The notes under the pieces are model-generated. The model did no database searches, had not been told where the DNA came from, and saw nothing but the letters and a program-made list of their open reading frames with translations. Shown here one piece after another: positions 17,747-25,661 of a stretch of 64,000 nucleotides of DNA. The position numbers and the translations under genes were made by a program. Source of the DNA: Arthrobacter celericrescens (lineage in GTDB: Bacteria > Actinomycetota > Actinomycetes > Actinomycetales > Micrococcaceae); contig NZ_QYLP01000033.1 of the NCBI RefSeq assembly GCF_003614925.1, positions 62,001 to 126,000 of the forward strand, in the 5' to 3' direction. The first letter of the stretch is position 1. The number at the start of each line of letters is the position of its first letter.

Positions 17747-18319
17747 ATGACTCCCGTTGCTGACGCCTCCGCTGCCCGTGCCCGCCTGCTTGAACTCATC
17801 AAGGAACTGGCCGTGGTCCGCGGCAAGGTGATCCTGTCCAGCGGCAAGGAAGCCGACTACTACATCGACCTGCGCCGCATCACCCTGCATCACGAGGCCT
17901 CCAAGCTGGTGGGCCAGGTCATGCTGGAAATGATCGACGACGCCGGCATCCAGCTTGAGTGCGCCGGCGGCCTCACCATGGGTGCCGATCCCGTCGGTAC
18001 CGCCGTGATGCACGCAGCAGCCGACGCCGGCCGCGCCGTGGACGCTTTCGTGGTCCGCAAGGCGCAGAAGTCCTACGGCATGGGCCGCCAGGTGGAAGGT
18101 CCCTCGGTGGAAGGCCGAAACGTGGTGGTCCTCGAAGACACCTCCACCACCGGCGGCTCGGCGCTGACCGCCGTCGAAGGAGTCCGCAACGCCGGCGGCA
18201 ACGTGGTGGCCGTGGCCGTGATCGTGGACCGCAACACCGGTGCCAAGGAAAAGATCGAAGCCGAAACCGGCGTTCCGTACCTCTACGCCTTCGGCAAGGA
18301 CGAACTCGGCCTCAACTAA
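17747..18319 (+). CDS. pyrE: Orotate phosphoribosyltransferase
   Basis: A 190-residue type I PRTase joining orotate to PRPP in de novo UMP synthesis. The PRPP-binding loop is VVVLEDTSTTGGSALTAVEG (about residues 125-144), and the N-terminal GKVILSSGKEADYYIDLRR and the AGGLTMGADPVGTAV region match PyrE. It stands alone, not in a pyr operon, which is common in actinobacteria. The start codon appears to be at the transcript's 5' end (see the -10 at 17734). A hairpin terminator follows at 18331. Confidence 0.95.
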   Translation: MTPVADASAARARLLELIKELAVVRGKVILSSGKEADYYIDLRRITLHHEASKLVGQVMLEMIDDAGIQLECAGGLTMGADPVGTAVMHAAADAGRAVDAFVVRKAQKSYGMGRQVEGPSVEGRNVVVLEDTSTTGGSALTAVEGVRNAGGNVVAVAVIVDRNTGAKEKIEAETGVPYLYAFGKDELGLN

Positions 18320-18330
18320 GGACCGCTTCG

Positions 18331-18360
18331 CATGGCCGGACCCGGCAGGGGCCGGCCATG
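18331..18360. terminator. Hairpin between convergent pyrE and metallophosphoesterase genes
   Basis: CATGGCCGG (18331-18339) pairs perfectly with CCGGCCATG (18352-18360) around a 12-base loop. It lies 11 bases after the pyrE stop and 20 bases from the end of the opposing gene, so it could serve both. Only a short TTT run follows on the + strand. Confidence 0.6.
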
Positions 18361-18379
18361 CTGCGTTTAGGAGCAGAGC

Positions 18380-19444
18380 TCAGGAACCGCTATAGGGCAC
18401 CCGTTCCCAGCTCAGCACATCGCTGCCGGCGGAAGCGTTGGGCGCTACGTCAACGCGCAGCCACTCATTGCTTGTTGCGGCACCTTCCACCGTCACGCGG
18501 TGGAGGTTTTCCACTTCGCTCTCGTTGTAGACGTTCAACCAGGGAGACCCTTCAGCCAGCGGTGCGTCGTCATTGAAGACATGGCTGTCGCCGTTGAACA
18601 GATACACCGGACGGCCGAAGGTGCGGGATCCTTCCGCGATGGCTTCGACGATCGGACGGAAGCCGCTCACGAGTTCCGGGTTGTCTTCGACGCCGTTGGC
18701 GAGCATGTAGGGGTCGAACATGTCGGCTTGGGTCATGACAACGACGGCCCTCGCGTTGGTCCTGGCGGCGTCAGCGAAGGTGCGTTGCAACTGGGCGACG
18801 TCGGCTGCCGTCCTGGTCTGCACCTCTGCAAGCTGTGCTTGGTTGGGTTCCGTCTGGCCCAGGCCCGACCACGGCGCAAGGGAGTTGTTCGATCCCTGGA
18901 CGTTCACCACGGAGAAAGCGATCCGCTGCTCAGCGAAGGTGACGTTCTCGGGAAGGCCCTGGTCGGCGGCGGACTTCACGGGCATTGTGCCGCCAAGGGT
19001 CTTGCCTGGCTGGGCGAAAAACAGCTCCCGGAGCGCAGCCAGCCGTTCGAGGGGATCGTAGCTGCCGTTGTTGACGCGGTGGCAGTCCACCCACTCGTTG
19101 TCGCCGGGGGTGTAGACCAGTGGTGCTTCGAAGCGGTCAAACTGCGTCTTGATGGCGGCGAAGTATTCGTCCGTGCACTGCGCCGATCCGGCCTTGATAT
19201 CGCCGACGTGGGTGACGAAGCCCAGCTCGTCCTGGCGGTTCAGCTCGGTGACCATCCCGGGGAAGCGGTCGAACTGCGCCGCACCATAGGGAACATCACC
19301 GATCACGGCAAAAGTGAAGGCACCGGACTGCGGGTCGGCCGGCAAGTCGGCAGGGGTTGCAGCCTGGGACGGAACTGCAGCCGAAGTAAGAAGGGCGAGG
19401 GCTGCTGCGGCCCCCAGAAACCGGGAATGATTGCGCGTGGGCAT
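18380..19444 (-). CDS. Secreted metallophosphoesterase
   Basis: A 354-residue exported calcineurin-like phosphoesterase. A Sec signal peptide of about 28 residues ends PSQA|ATPADLP. Metal-binding motifs run FAVIGDVPYG, THVGDIKAGS, YTPGDNEW and a late LFNGDSHVFNDD (GxSH in place of the usual GHxH). The ATG at 19444 (MPTRNHS) is chosen over two ATGs 12-15 bases upstream because it gives a compact signal peptide. The probable role is hydrolysis of phosphoesters outside the membrane. No partner gene is evident; it converges on pyrE. Confidence 0.8.
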   Translation of the reverse strand: MPTRNHSRFLGAAAALALLTSAAVPSQAATPADLPADPQSGAFTFAVIGDVPYGAAQFDRFPGMVTELNRQDELGFVTHVGDIKAGSAQCTDEYFAAIKTQFDRFEAPLVYTPGDNEWVDCHRVNNGSYDPLERLAALRELFFAQPGKTLGGTMPVKSAADQGLPENVTFAEQRIAFSVVNVQGSNNSLAPWSGLGQTEPNQAQLAEVQTRTAADVAQLQRTFADAARTNARAVVVMTQADMFDPYMLANGVEDNPELVSGFRPIVEAIAEGSRTFGRPVYLFNGDSHVFNDDAPLAEGSPWLNVYNESEVENLHRVTVEGAATSNEWLRVDVAPNASAGSDVLSWERVPYSGS

Positions 19445-19582
19445 GACTGTCTCCATCAAGTCGGTAGATGCGGTGTCCGCAAATCTAGGCCGATGAGGAG
19501 GCCATGGAGGGAAGGCCGGATGTCGGAGAACTGAACATCTTCGCGTCCTTCCGTAACAACGGCAATGCCGCCGGTCCCGCTG

Positions 19583-19789
19583 TCAAGCCGACCCCCCAAG
19601 CTGCAGGTGGATTGCCAGTGTGACGGCTGTGAGCGCCAGGACGGCAGCGCAGGCTTTGATCAGGTGGGTCCTGGACTTCCGGTGCCGGGAGGTCAATGGA
19701 TGCCCGCCCCTGACCTTCCTGCGCGGGCTTGCACAAGCAGCGGAACTGGTGAGGAAACCAGCCGCGATTAGAACCATCACAGTGAGCAT
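19583..19789 (-). CDS. Small two-helix membrane protein, unrecognised
   Basis: A 68-residue reading frame with a hydrophobic N-terminus (MLTVMVLIAAGFL), a strongly basic middle (RRKVRGGHPLTSRHRKSR) and a second hydrophobic stretch (ACAAVLALTAVTLAIHL). This suggests two membrane helices joined by a cytoplasmic positive loop. It begins 30 bases after the small gene at 19820-20038 on the same strand. Its ribosome-binding site is weak (GGACA), so it may be a chance frame. Confidence 0.4.
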   Translation of the reverse strand: MLTVMVLIAAGFLTSSAACASPRRKVRGGHPLTSRHRKSRTHLIKACAAVLALTAVTLAIHLQLGGSA

Positions 19790-19819
19790 GTGTTCGCTTG
19801 TCCGCGGCGTGCAGGAGGC

Positions 19820-20038
19820 CTAACGAGGGAACGCATCGCGGTAAATCATCAGCTCGTAGTCGTCATCGATATGGAAAAGCCGGCGGTGGCCGATGTCATC
19901 GGTCACCCAGATTAATTGCCCATCTTCAGTCCGGTCATCGATGGAGCCGCGGTGGCAAGGGACTCCGGCCTGGCTCAGGATGACGAGGTCACCTTGCTCG
20001 AGGGACTTCCAGAGAGATGTGTGACTGCTCTGTCGCAC
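19820..20038 (-). CDS. Small hypothetical protein, 72 residues
   Basis: GTG at 20038 is chosen because AGAAAGG lies eight bases upstream; an in-frame ATG at 20182 would add a Pro/Arg-rich, non-conserved-looking extension. The protein is soluble and acidic at its end (LFHIDDDYELMIYRD), with the phrase EDGQLIWVTDDIGHRRLFHIDDD reminiscent of short conserved hypothetical proteins in Arthrobacter. I assign no function. A GntR-type operator copy at 20172-20183 lies 134 bases upstream in the same relative orientation as the one at 29604, so it may belong to the amine regulon. Confidence 0.6.
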   Translation of the reverse strand: MRQSSHTSLWKSLEQGDLVILSQAGVPCHRGSIDDRTEDGQLIWVTDDIGHRRLFHIDDDYELMIYRDAFPR

Positions 20039-20171
20039 TTTGTCTACCTTTCTGATGCTTTTGGGGCGTGGTGCCGCAGGGGGCTGCCGGAAGCGGCCGT
20101 GGGAATGCGGGGAACCAGGGATCCTGGGAATGCGGGGGAGCGGCAGGATCGTGACAACAAGCATATCGTCG

Positions 20172-20183
20172 ATTGTTGACAAT
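20172..20183. promoter_or_regulatory. GntR-type operator, site A
   Basis: ATTGT-TG-ACAAT is a perfect 5-2-5 palindrome. On the minus strand it extends to ATTGTCAACAATCGACGATA, identical over 20 bases to site D at 29605. It lies between the end of gntR copy 1 and the small gene at 19820-20038, which it may control. Confidence 0.6.
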
Positions 20184-20250
20184 TTGAAGGGGGCGGGTGG
20201 TGCGAATTAGGCGGGGAGTGCGTGCCGGCTCCACGCGGGCTGCGCAGCCC

Positions 20251-20961
20251 CTAGGCGCCCAGGGCCTTGTCGTGCTGCGTGGTCAGATCCTCGACAGCCT
20301 TTTCCAGGTGTAGCCGGATGGCCCTGAGGAGTGCCTTTCTGTCACGGCGTGCAAGCAGATCGAGGAGGACCTGGTGTTCCTCGACAAGCGCATCCACCCT
20401 CGGATAGGAGACTTCGAGGTTGAGGATGCACATTCTCGATTCGGCGGCCAGGGTTTTGTAGCTCCGGATGAGGCGGGAGTTTCCAGTACCGGACACGAAG
20501 GACGTGTGGAACTGCATATCCAGCCGCGCGATTTCCTGCCAGTTGGAGACTGCTACCTGCTTGGCCATTTCGCCGAGCGTCTCCTCGAGGACGCTGCACG
20601 TCTCCTCAATGGTTTCAGAAGGGGAAGCAAGGAGTTCCTCCGCAGCTGTTGACTCCAATGCCTGGCGGACAGCGTAGATTTCCCGGATGTCCTCGGAGGT
20701 TAGTTCCCGCACGAAGACGCCGCGGTTGCGCTTGTTGACGAGGATTCCCTCCTGGCTTAGCCGCTGTAGGGCCTCGCGGATGGGGCCCCGCGATGTATTC
20801 AGCTGCACAGCCAGGACAGACTCGTTGACTTGCTGGCCCGGGAGGAAAGCACCTTGCACGATTTGCTCCCGCAGTTGGTCGGCGATCAGCTGTGCAGTGG
20901 GCCTTCCCTCCAGGACAAAGGGGCTTTCCGTTGTCGCTGCGCTGGTGCTGTCGGTGCTCAT
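20251..20961 (-). CDS. FCD-type GntR regulator, copy 1
   Basis: A 236-residue FadR-superfamily regulator. The winged helix spans about residues 20-90 (QVNESVLAVQLNTSRGPIREALQRLSQEG, then KRNRGVFVREL), and the FCD domain follows with RLDMQFHTSFVSGTGNSRLI. Its ATG overlaps the stop of the upstream permease gene (ATGA), so it is the second gene of a two-gene unit. It is a close paralogue of the regulator at 22117, with near-identical FVLEGRPTAQLIADQLREQIVQG. It probably binds the ATTGTCAACAAT sites. The N-terminus MSTDS matches that of the ATPase at 27565, a sign of a recombinant junction. Confidence 0.88.
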   Translation of the reverse strand: MSTDSTSAATTESPFVLEGRPTAQLIADQLREQIVQGAFLPGQQVNESVLAVQLNTSRGPIREALQRLSQEGILVNKRNRGVFVRELTSEDIREIYAVRQALESTAAEELLASPSETIEETCSVLEETLGEMAKQVAVSNWQEIARLDMQFHTSFVSGTGNSRLIRSYKTLAAESRMCILNLEVSYPRVDALVEEHQVLLDLLARRDRKALLRAIRLHLEKAVEDLTTQHDKALGA

Positions 20962-21890
20962 CGGGCTGCACCTTCCGGTTCGGTGTGGAAAATCCGCTTG
21001 GCGCGGCGGGGAAGGGCTGAGGTTGCGCGGGAGTATTTTTGCTCGAGCTTGGATTGCGGGTAGCTCAGCAGGAGGGTCATGACGAGATACCAGAGGCTGG
21101 CGACTATGAGCAGGGGGATGGTTTCGTACGTGCGGGCGTAGATGAGTTGTGCACTCTGGAGCAGTTCGGCCACGCCGAGCACGCTGACCAGCGAGGTTTC
21201 CTTGAACATGCCGATCACCTGGTTGCCGGTTGCGGGGATGATCGAGGGCATGGCTTGGGGGATGATGACTTTGCGCATTTTCATCGCGCCGCTCATGCCG
21301 AGTGAGTCGGCTGCCTCGATCTGGCCCTTGCCTACCGAGGAGAAGCCGCCGCGGATGATTTCGGCCATATAGGCGGCTTCGTTGAGCGTTAGGCCGACGA
21401 GGGCGGCTGTGATGGGCCCCATTAACGCATTGGTGTCGACGGCGGTGCCAATGTTGGTGAAAGGGATGCCAATCGTCAGGTTTGGGTAGAGGGCCGCGAT
21501 GTTGAACCAAAAGATCAGCTGCACCAAGACCGGGGTGCCGCGGAAGAGCGTGATGTAGAGGCTCGCGGCGATGGAAACCGGCTTCACGCGTGAGGAGCGC
21601 AGGATGGCGATCGCGAGGCCGAGCAGGGTTCCCAGGGCCATGCTTGCCATCGTGAGGAAAATCGTGAGCATGAGCCCGCGGAGGATAGTTTCGTGTGTGA
21701 AGTATCGGGCGACCACGTGCCACTTGAAGTTTGGATTGGTTGATACGGAATACAGGACGCCGACGGCAAGCAGGCTGCAGGCCAGCCAGGCAGCGTATTC
21801 GAAGATGCTCCGGCGCTTGAGCCTTGGTTTGAGCGCAGGGTCAATCCCGCTCGTCGCGCTTTTACTTTGGTGATGAATCTTCGCGGCCAC
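20958..21890 (-). CDS. Orphan polar amino-acid ABC permease (duplicate of the gene at 27562)
   Basis: A 310-residue PAAT-family permease with the N-terminal cytoplasmic tail, about five membrane segments and the EAA loop [28 protein letters not shown] at 21890 is preferred: AGTAGG lies six bases upstream, the length matches the paralogue (308), and the farther ATG at 21953 would sit upstream of the expected transcript start next to site B. Most of the C-terminal half is the same, residue for residue, as the permease at 27562. No ATPase or binding-protein gene accompanies it; a GntR gene follows instead, so it may borrow the other system's partners. Confidence 0.85.
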   Translation of the reverse strand: MAAKIHHQSKSATSGIDPALKPRLKRRSIFEYAAWLACSLLAVGVLYSVSTNPNFKWHVVARYFTHETILRGLMLTIFLTMASMALGTLLGLAIAILRSSRVKPVSIAASLYITLFRGTPVLVQLIFWFNIAALYPNLTIGIPFTNIGTAVDTNALMGPITAALVGLTLNEAAYMAEIIRGGFSSVGKGQIEAADSLGMSGAMKMRKVIIPQAMPSIIPATGNQVIGMFKETSLVSVLGVAELLQSAQLIYARTYETIPLLIVASLWYLVMTLLLSYPQSKLEQKYSRATSALPRRAKRIFHTEPEGAAR

Positions 21891-21970
21891 GACGCACCTA
21901 CTAATCGAGTTCGGCCCCAGTGCTGGCACCCTTTCCGGGCCACCTATCCGCAATGGAACGCCCCCTTGGC

Positions 21971-21988
21971 CAAATTGTCAACAATTTG
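21971..21988. promoter_or_regulatory. GntR-type operator, site B
   Basis: CAAATTGT-CA-ACAATTTG is a perfect 8-2-8 palindrome, the longest of the five copies. It includes TTGACA on the minus strand, suitable as a -35 for the permease/gntR unit whose first gene starts at 21890. Confidence 0.7.
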
Positions 21989-22040
21989 CCTGGCCATGGG
22001 GCCTGCTGTGGGGGGCTTGGGGGTCTGGCCTTGTTAACCC

Positions 22041-22093
22041 GAAACGGCTGTTGCAAGCCCGATGATGTTCCGGGTGTTGCAACAGCCGTTCGA
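22041..22093 (-). terminator. Long hairpin after gntR copy 2
   Basis: ACGGCTGTTGCAA (22044-22056) pairs perfectly with TTGCAACAGCCGT (22077-22089). The 20-base loop contains a further CCCG/CGGG pairing, and the arms extend outward with one bulge. It begins 27 bases after the stop of the regulator gene ending at 22117 and separates that unit from site B. No clear T-run follows. Confidence 0.6.
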
Positions 22094-22116
22094 GACAGCG
22101 CAGGGTTTGTCCATGG

Positions 22117-22806
22117 CTAGGCGGTGACCTGGTCCGGTTGCCTTTCGGTCAGGTCCTCGACGGCCTTTTGCATGTGCCGTTTGATCGCCTTAAGGAGTCC
22201 CTTCCGGTCCCCTGCCTCCAGCAGATCCAGCAGGTTTTGGTGCTCCTCCACCAGGACGTCCACCCGGGGGTAGGAAACTTCCAGGTTGACGATGCACATC
22301 CTCGATTCAGCGGCCAGCGTCTTGTAGATCCGGATCAAGCGCGAATTTCCTGCGCCGGCAACGAAGGAGGTGTGGAACTGCATGTCCAGCCGAGCAATCG
22401 CTTGCCAGTCGGAGACGGCTACTTGTTTCGCCATTTCGCCGATGGTCTCCCGCAGGACTTCACATGTGGCTTTGATCTGCTCCGGGCTGCCGTCCAGCAG
22501 GGCGTTTGCCGCAGCCGATTCGACAGATTCACGGACCGCATAGATCTCCTGGATATCCTCGGTTTCCAGTTCGAGGACAAACACGCCACGGTTCCGATGG
22601 CTGACGAGGATGCCCTCCTGGCACAGACGCTGCAGCGCCTCCCGGAGAGGTCCCCTGGACGTATTCAGTTGGCCGGCCATGACGGATTCGTTGATCTGCT
22701 GTCCGGGGCGGAAAGTTCCCTGGACGATCTGTTCCCGCAGCTGATCAGCGATCAGCTGCGCCGTTGGCCTTCCTTCCAGTACAAAAAGCCCATCCGGTGT
22801 TGCCAT
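22117..22806 (-). CDS. FCD-type GntR regulator, copy 2
   Basis: A 229-residue paralogue of the regulator at 20251, with HTH QINESVMAGQLNTSRGPLREALQRLCQEG and FCD segment RLDMQFHTSFVAGAGNSRLIRIYKTLAAESRMCIVNLEVSYPRVD largely identical between the two. ATG at 22806 is chosen because AGGGGG lies six bases upstream; two closer-upstream ATGs (22812, 22821) are too near the Shine-Dalgarno. It is the last gene of a gabT-gabD-gntR unit preceded by site C. It probably senses a pathway amine or semialdehyde; this is inference. Confidence 0.9.
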   Translation of the reverse strand: MATPDGLFVLEGRPTAQLIADQLREQIVQGTFRPGQQINESVMAGQLNTSRGPLREALQRLCQEGILVSHRNRGVFVLELETEDIQEIYAVRESVESAAANALLDGSPEQIKATCEVLRETIGEMAKQVAVSDWQAIARLDMQFHTSFVAGAGNSRLIRIYKTLAAESRMCIVNLEVSYPRVDVLVEEHQNLLDLLEAGDRKGLLKAIKRHMQKAVEDLTERQPDQVTA

Positions 22807-22848
22807 CGACATCCCCCTCATCTCATTCTTTGCTAACTACATGCGTGA

Positions 22849-24303
22849 CTACACAGCGATTGCGGTGTATTTGGTCTCAAGAAATTCCTCGATACCTATT
22901 TTGCCGCCTTCGCGTCCCAGGCCTGACTGCTTGACGCCTCCGAAGGGCGCCGCAGGATTGGAGACGATGCCGGTATTGAGGCCGACCATGCCGACTTCCA
23001 GCCCGGCGGAGAAGCGGAGGGCCTTGTCCATGTTCTCGGTGAACACGTAGCCAACCAGTCCCCATTCCGTGTCGTTGGCGAGCCGGAGCACTTCGTCCTC
23101 ACTGTCGAACGCGGTGATGGCTGCGACCGGGCCGAAAATCTCGGTGCGCATCAATTCCGCGTCCGCGGAAACGTCAGTCAGGACCGTGGGGGTGTAGAAG
23201 TATCCGGGGCCTTCCGGACGGCTTCCGCCGGTCAGGATTCGAGCTCCCTTGGAGACGGCGTCGGCGACGAGGCTCTCAACCTTGTCCAGGCCCTTCTGTT
23301 CGATGAGGGGTCCGACGTCGGTCCCCTCCAGAGCGCCGTTGCCCACCTGCAGCTCGGAGATCCGCTTGGCGAACTTCTCGCTGAATTCCGCGGCGACGGA
23401 GCGGTGCACGAAGAAACGGTTGGCGGCGGTGCAGGCCTCTCCCATATTCCTCATCTTGGCCTTCAGCGCGCCGTCGACTGCCTTTTCGATGTCGGCGTCG
23501 GCGAGGACGATGAACGGGGCGTTTCCACCCAGCTCCATCGAGGACCGCATGACATTGTCCGCCGCCTGGCGCAGCAGGATCTTGCCCACCTCGGTGGAGC
23601 CCGTGAAGCTGATCTTGCGGGCAATGCCGCTGCCCATCCAGGCCCCCACAACGGTGGAGGCATTCGACGTCGTGACGACGTTCAGGACGCCGTCGGGAAG
23701 ACCTGCCTCGCGGAAGAGCTGCACCAAGGCCAGGGATGTGAGCGGAGTGAGCTCCGCCGGCTTGAACACCATGGTGCAGCCTGCGGCTACCGCCGGGGCG
23801 ATCTTGCGGGCGCCCATGGCCAGCGGGAAGTTCCACGGAGTGACCAGCACGCAAGGGCCGACCGGCTCCTTCGTGATCATGATCCGGGTGTTGCCGTCAA
23901 CGGAAGTTGCGTGGTCGCCGCCAACACGAACGGCTTCTTCGGAGAACCAGCGAAGCATTTCGGCACCGTAGGCCACTTCGCCCTTTGCCTCGGCCAGGGG
24001 CTTGCCCATTTCCGCGGTCATGATCGCCGCGAGGCGGTCGGTGTTGGCAATCACCAACTCGAAGGCCTTGCGCAGAATGTCCGCCCGCTGGCGCGGAGTG
24101 GATTTTGCCCAATCCGCCTGGGCGCGGCCCGCAGCCTCGATGGCAGCGCGGGCCTCCTCCGGGCCGCCGTCGGCCACGTGGGCAATGACCTCGTGCGTGG
24201 CCGGGTTTTCGACGGCGAAAGTGGCTCCGTTGGCAGCCTTTTGCCAGGCGCCATCGATGAACAGTTCAGTGTGAAGACCCGAAGGGTCGAATGAGGTGCT
24301 CAT
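22849..24303 (-). CDS. gabD: Succinate-semialdehyde dehydrogenase-like aldehyde dehydrogenase
   Basis: A 484-residue NAD(P)-dependent aldehyde dehydrogenase of the GabD type. The N-terminal LFIDGAWQKAANGATFAVENPAT is typical. The cofactor region is PWNFPLAMGARKIAPAVAAGCTMVFKPAELTPL, the general-base motif MELGGNAPFIV, and the nucleophile lies in MGEACTAANRF. It probably oxidises succinate semialdehyde, or another omega-semialdehyde, to the acid. It follows the aminotransferase gene by 27 bases, which supports a transamination-then-oxidation pair. Exact chain length of the substrate is not decided by sequence. Confidence 0.88.
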   Translation of the reverse strand: MSTSFDPSGLHTELFIDGAWQKAANGATFAVENPATHEVIAHVADGGPEEARAAIEAAGRAQADWAKSTPRQRADILRKAFELVIANTDRLAAIMTAEMGKPLAEAKGEVAYGAEMLRWFSEEAVRVGGDHATSVDGNTRIMITKEPVGPCVLVTPWNFPLAMGARKIAPAVAAGCTMVFKPAELTPLTSLALVQLFREAGLPDGVLNVVTTSNASTVVGAWMGSGIARKISFTGSTEVGKILLRQAADNVMRSSMELGGNAPFIVLADADIEKAVDGALKAKMRNMGEACTAANRFFVHRSVAAEFSEKFAKRISELQVGNGALEGTDVGPLIEQKGLDKVESLVADAVSKGARILTGGSRPEGPGYFYTPTVLTDVSADAELMRTEIFGPVAAITAFDSEDEVLRLANDTEWGLVGYVFTENMDKALRFSAGLEVGMVGLNTGIVSNPAAPFGGVKQSGLGREGGKIGIEEFLETKYTAIAV

Positions 24304-24330
24304 GTCACGCTTTCATGAATCGGGGGAATG

Positions 24331-25584
24331 TTAGACGGCGGCTGTCTTCAGCGCCTGGGTGAACCGGGTCAGGCCGGCCTGGATCTCGTCGCTGCTGACG
24401 TTGAGCGGCGGGATGATGCGGATGACGTTTCCGTGGGGACCGCACGTCAGGAGGAGGAGTTCTTCCGGGATGGCCGCCTGCTGGACGGCAAGTGCGGTTG
24501 CTGCGTCCGGGGTTCCATCTGCGGCGGTGAACTCCACGGACTGCATCAGGCCGCGCCCACGCACATCGCCGATTGTGGCGAACTGGCCCTTGAGGCTGTC
24601 CAGCCCGGCGCGGAGTTCGTCGCCGCGGACCAGGGCGTTCTGGACCATGTTCTCGCGCTCGATGACAGCGAGGGTCGCCACGCCCGCGGCAGCGGCGACG
24701 GCGTTTCCGCCGTAAGTGCCGCCCTGCGAGCCCGGCCATGCCTTGCCCATCAGCTCCGTTGAAGCTGCGATGGCCGAGATCGGGAATCCGCTGGCCAGGC
24801 CCTTGGCGGTGATGATGACATCCGGAATGATGCCTGCCCAGTTGTGTCCCCAGAACTTTCCGGTCCGTCCGACGCCGGCCTGGACCTCATCGACGATGAG
24901 CACGATGCCGTGCTTGTCGGCGCGTTCCCGCAGCCCCTGCAGGAAGCCCGCCGGGGTCGGGATGTAGCCGCCGTCCCCGAGGACCGGTTCGATGATGAAG
25001 CCGGCAGTGTCGGCCGGGCTGCTGATGCTGGCCAGCAGCTGGTCCAGTTCCTTCAGGGCGAAGTCGACGGCGGTTTCCTCATCCCAGCCGTAGCGGTAGG
25101 CGTGCGGGAAAGGCGCGATGTGCACGCCGCTCATCAGCGGCGAGAAGCCCGAGCGGAACTTCGTGCCGGCCGTGGTGAGGGAGGCGGCGCCGACGGTGCG
25201 GCCGTGGAAGCCGCCGTGGAAGGAGATGATGTTCGGCCGTCCGGTGGCCATGCGGGCCAGGCGCACCGAGGCCTCTACAGCCTCGGAGCCGGACGTGGCG
25301 TAAAAGACACTGTCCAGCCCGGGCGGCAGGAAGTTTCCCAGCCGTTCGGTGAGCTCAAGCAGCGGCTTGTGCATCACGGTGGTGTACTGCGCATGGACAA
25401 TCTTCCCCACCTGCTCGCGGGCTGCGGCCACCACGTCAGGGTGGCAGTGACCGGTGCTGGTGACGCCGATGCCCGTCGTGAAATCGAGGTACTTCTTGCC
25501 GTCGGTGGCATAGATCCAGCTGCCGAGGGCGTGGTCGACGACTACAGGGGTCGCCTGCTTGAGGATGGGACTGAGAGTTGCCAT
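24331..25584 (-). CDS. gabT: 4-aminobutyrate aminotransferase-like class III aminotransferase
   Basis: A 417-residue PLP-dependent omega-amino acid:2-oxo acid transaminase. The PLP lysine is in VIITAKGLASGFPISAIAAS, with DEVQAGVGRTGKFW preceding it and FATSGSEAVE-type FYATSGSEAVEASVRLAR near residue 100 as the phosphate loop. It converts GABA or a related omega-amine to a semialdehyde for the adjacent gabD product. It is first in its unit; site C sits 28 bases upstream. The ribosome-binding site is weak (GAAAGC). Confidence 0.87.
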   Translation of the reverse strand: MATLSPILKQATPVVVDHALGSWIYATDGKKYLDFTTGIGVTSTGHCHPDVVAAAREQVGKIVHAQYTTVMHKPLLELTERLGNFLPPGLDSVFYATSGSEAVEASVRLARMATGRPNIISFHGGFHGRTVGAASLTTAGTKFRSGFSPLMSGVHIAPFPHAYRYGWDEETAVDFALKELDQLLASISSPADTAGFIIEPVLGDGGYIPTPAGFLQGLRERADKHGIVLIVDEVQAGVGRTGKFWGHNWAGIIPDVIITAKGLASGFPISAIAASTELMGKAWPGSQGGTYGGNAVAAAAGVATLAVIERENMVQNALVRGDELRAGLDSLKGQFATIGDVRGRGLMQSVEFTAADGTPDAATALAVQQAAIPEELLLLTCGPHGNVIRIIPPLNVSSDEIQAGLTRFTQALKTAAV

Positions 25585-25611
25585 GGGTTCATGCTTTCTT
25601 ATGGACTGTAG

Positions 25612-25623
25612 ATTGTCAACAAT
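25612..25623. promoter_or_regulatory. GntR-type operator, site C
   Basis: ATTGT-CA-ACAAT, a perfect 5-2-5 palindrome, lies 28 bases upstream of gabT and after the flavin oxidase gene. On the minus strand it reads GTTGACAATCTACA, the same 14 bases seen at site E on the plus strand. It implies a separate regulated start for gabT-gabD-gntR. Confidence 0.68.
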
Positions 25624-25661
25624 TTGCGATGTGAGGCGTATCGCTGTGGTGACAGGACGGT

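Noticed and set aside
20101..20137. GGGAATGCGGGG direct repeat upstream of the 72-residue gene
   Set aside because: Two 12-base GC-rich copies 25 bases apart with no associated feature; not distinguishable from chance in this base composition.
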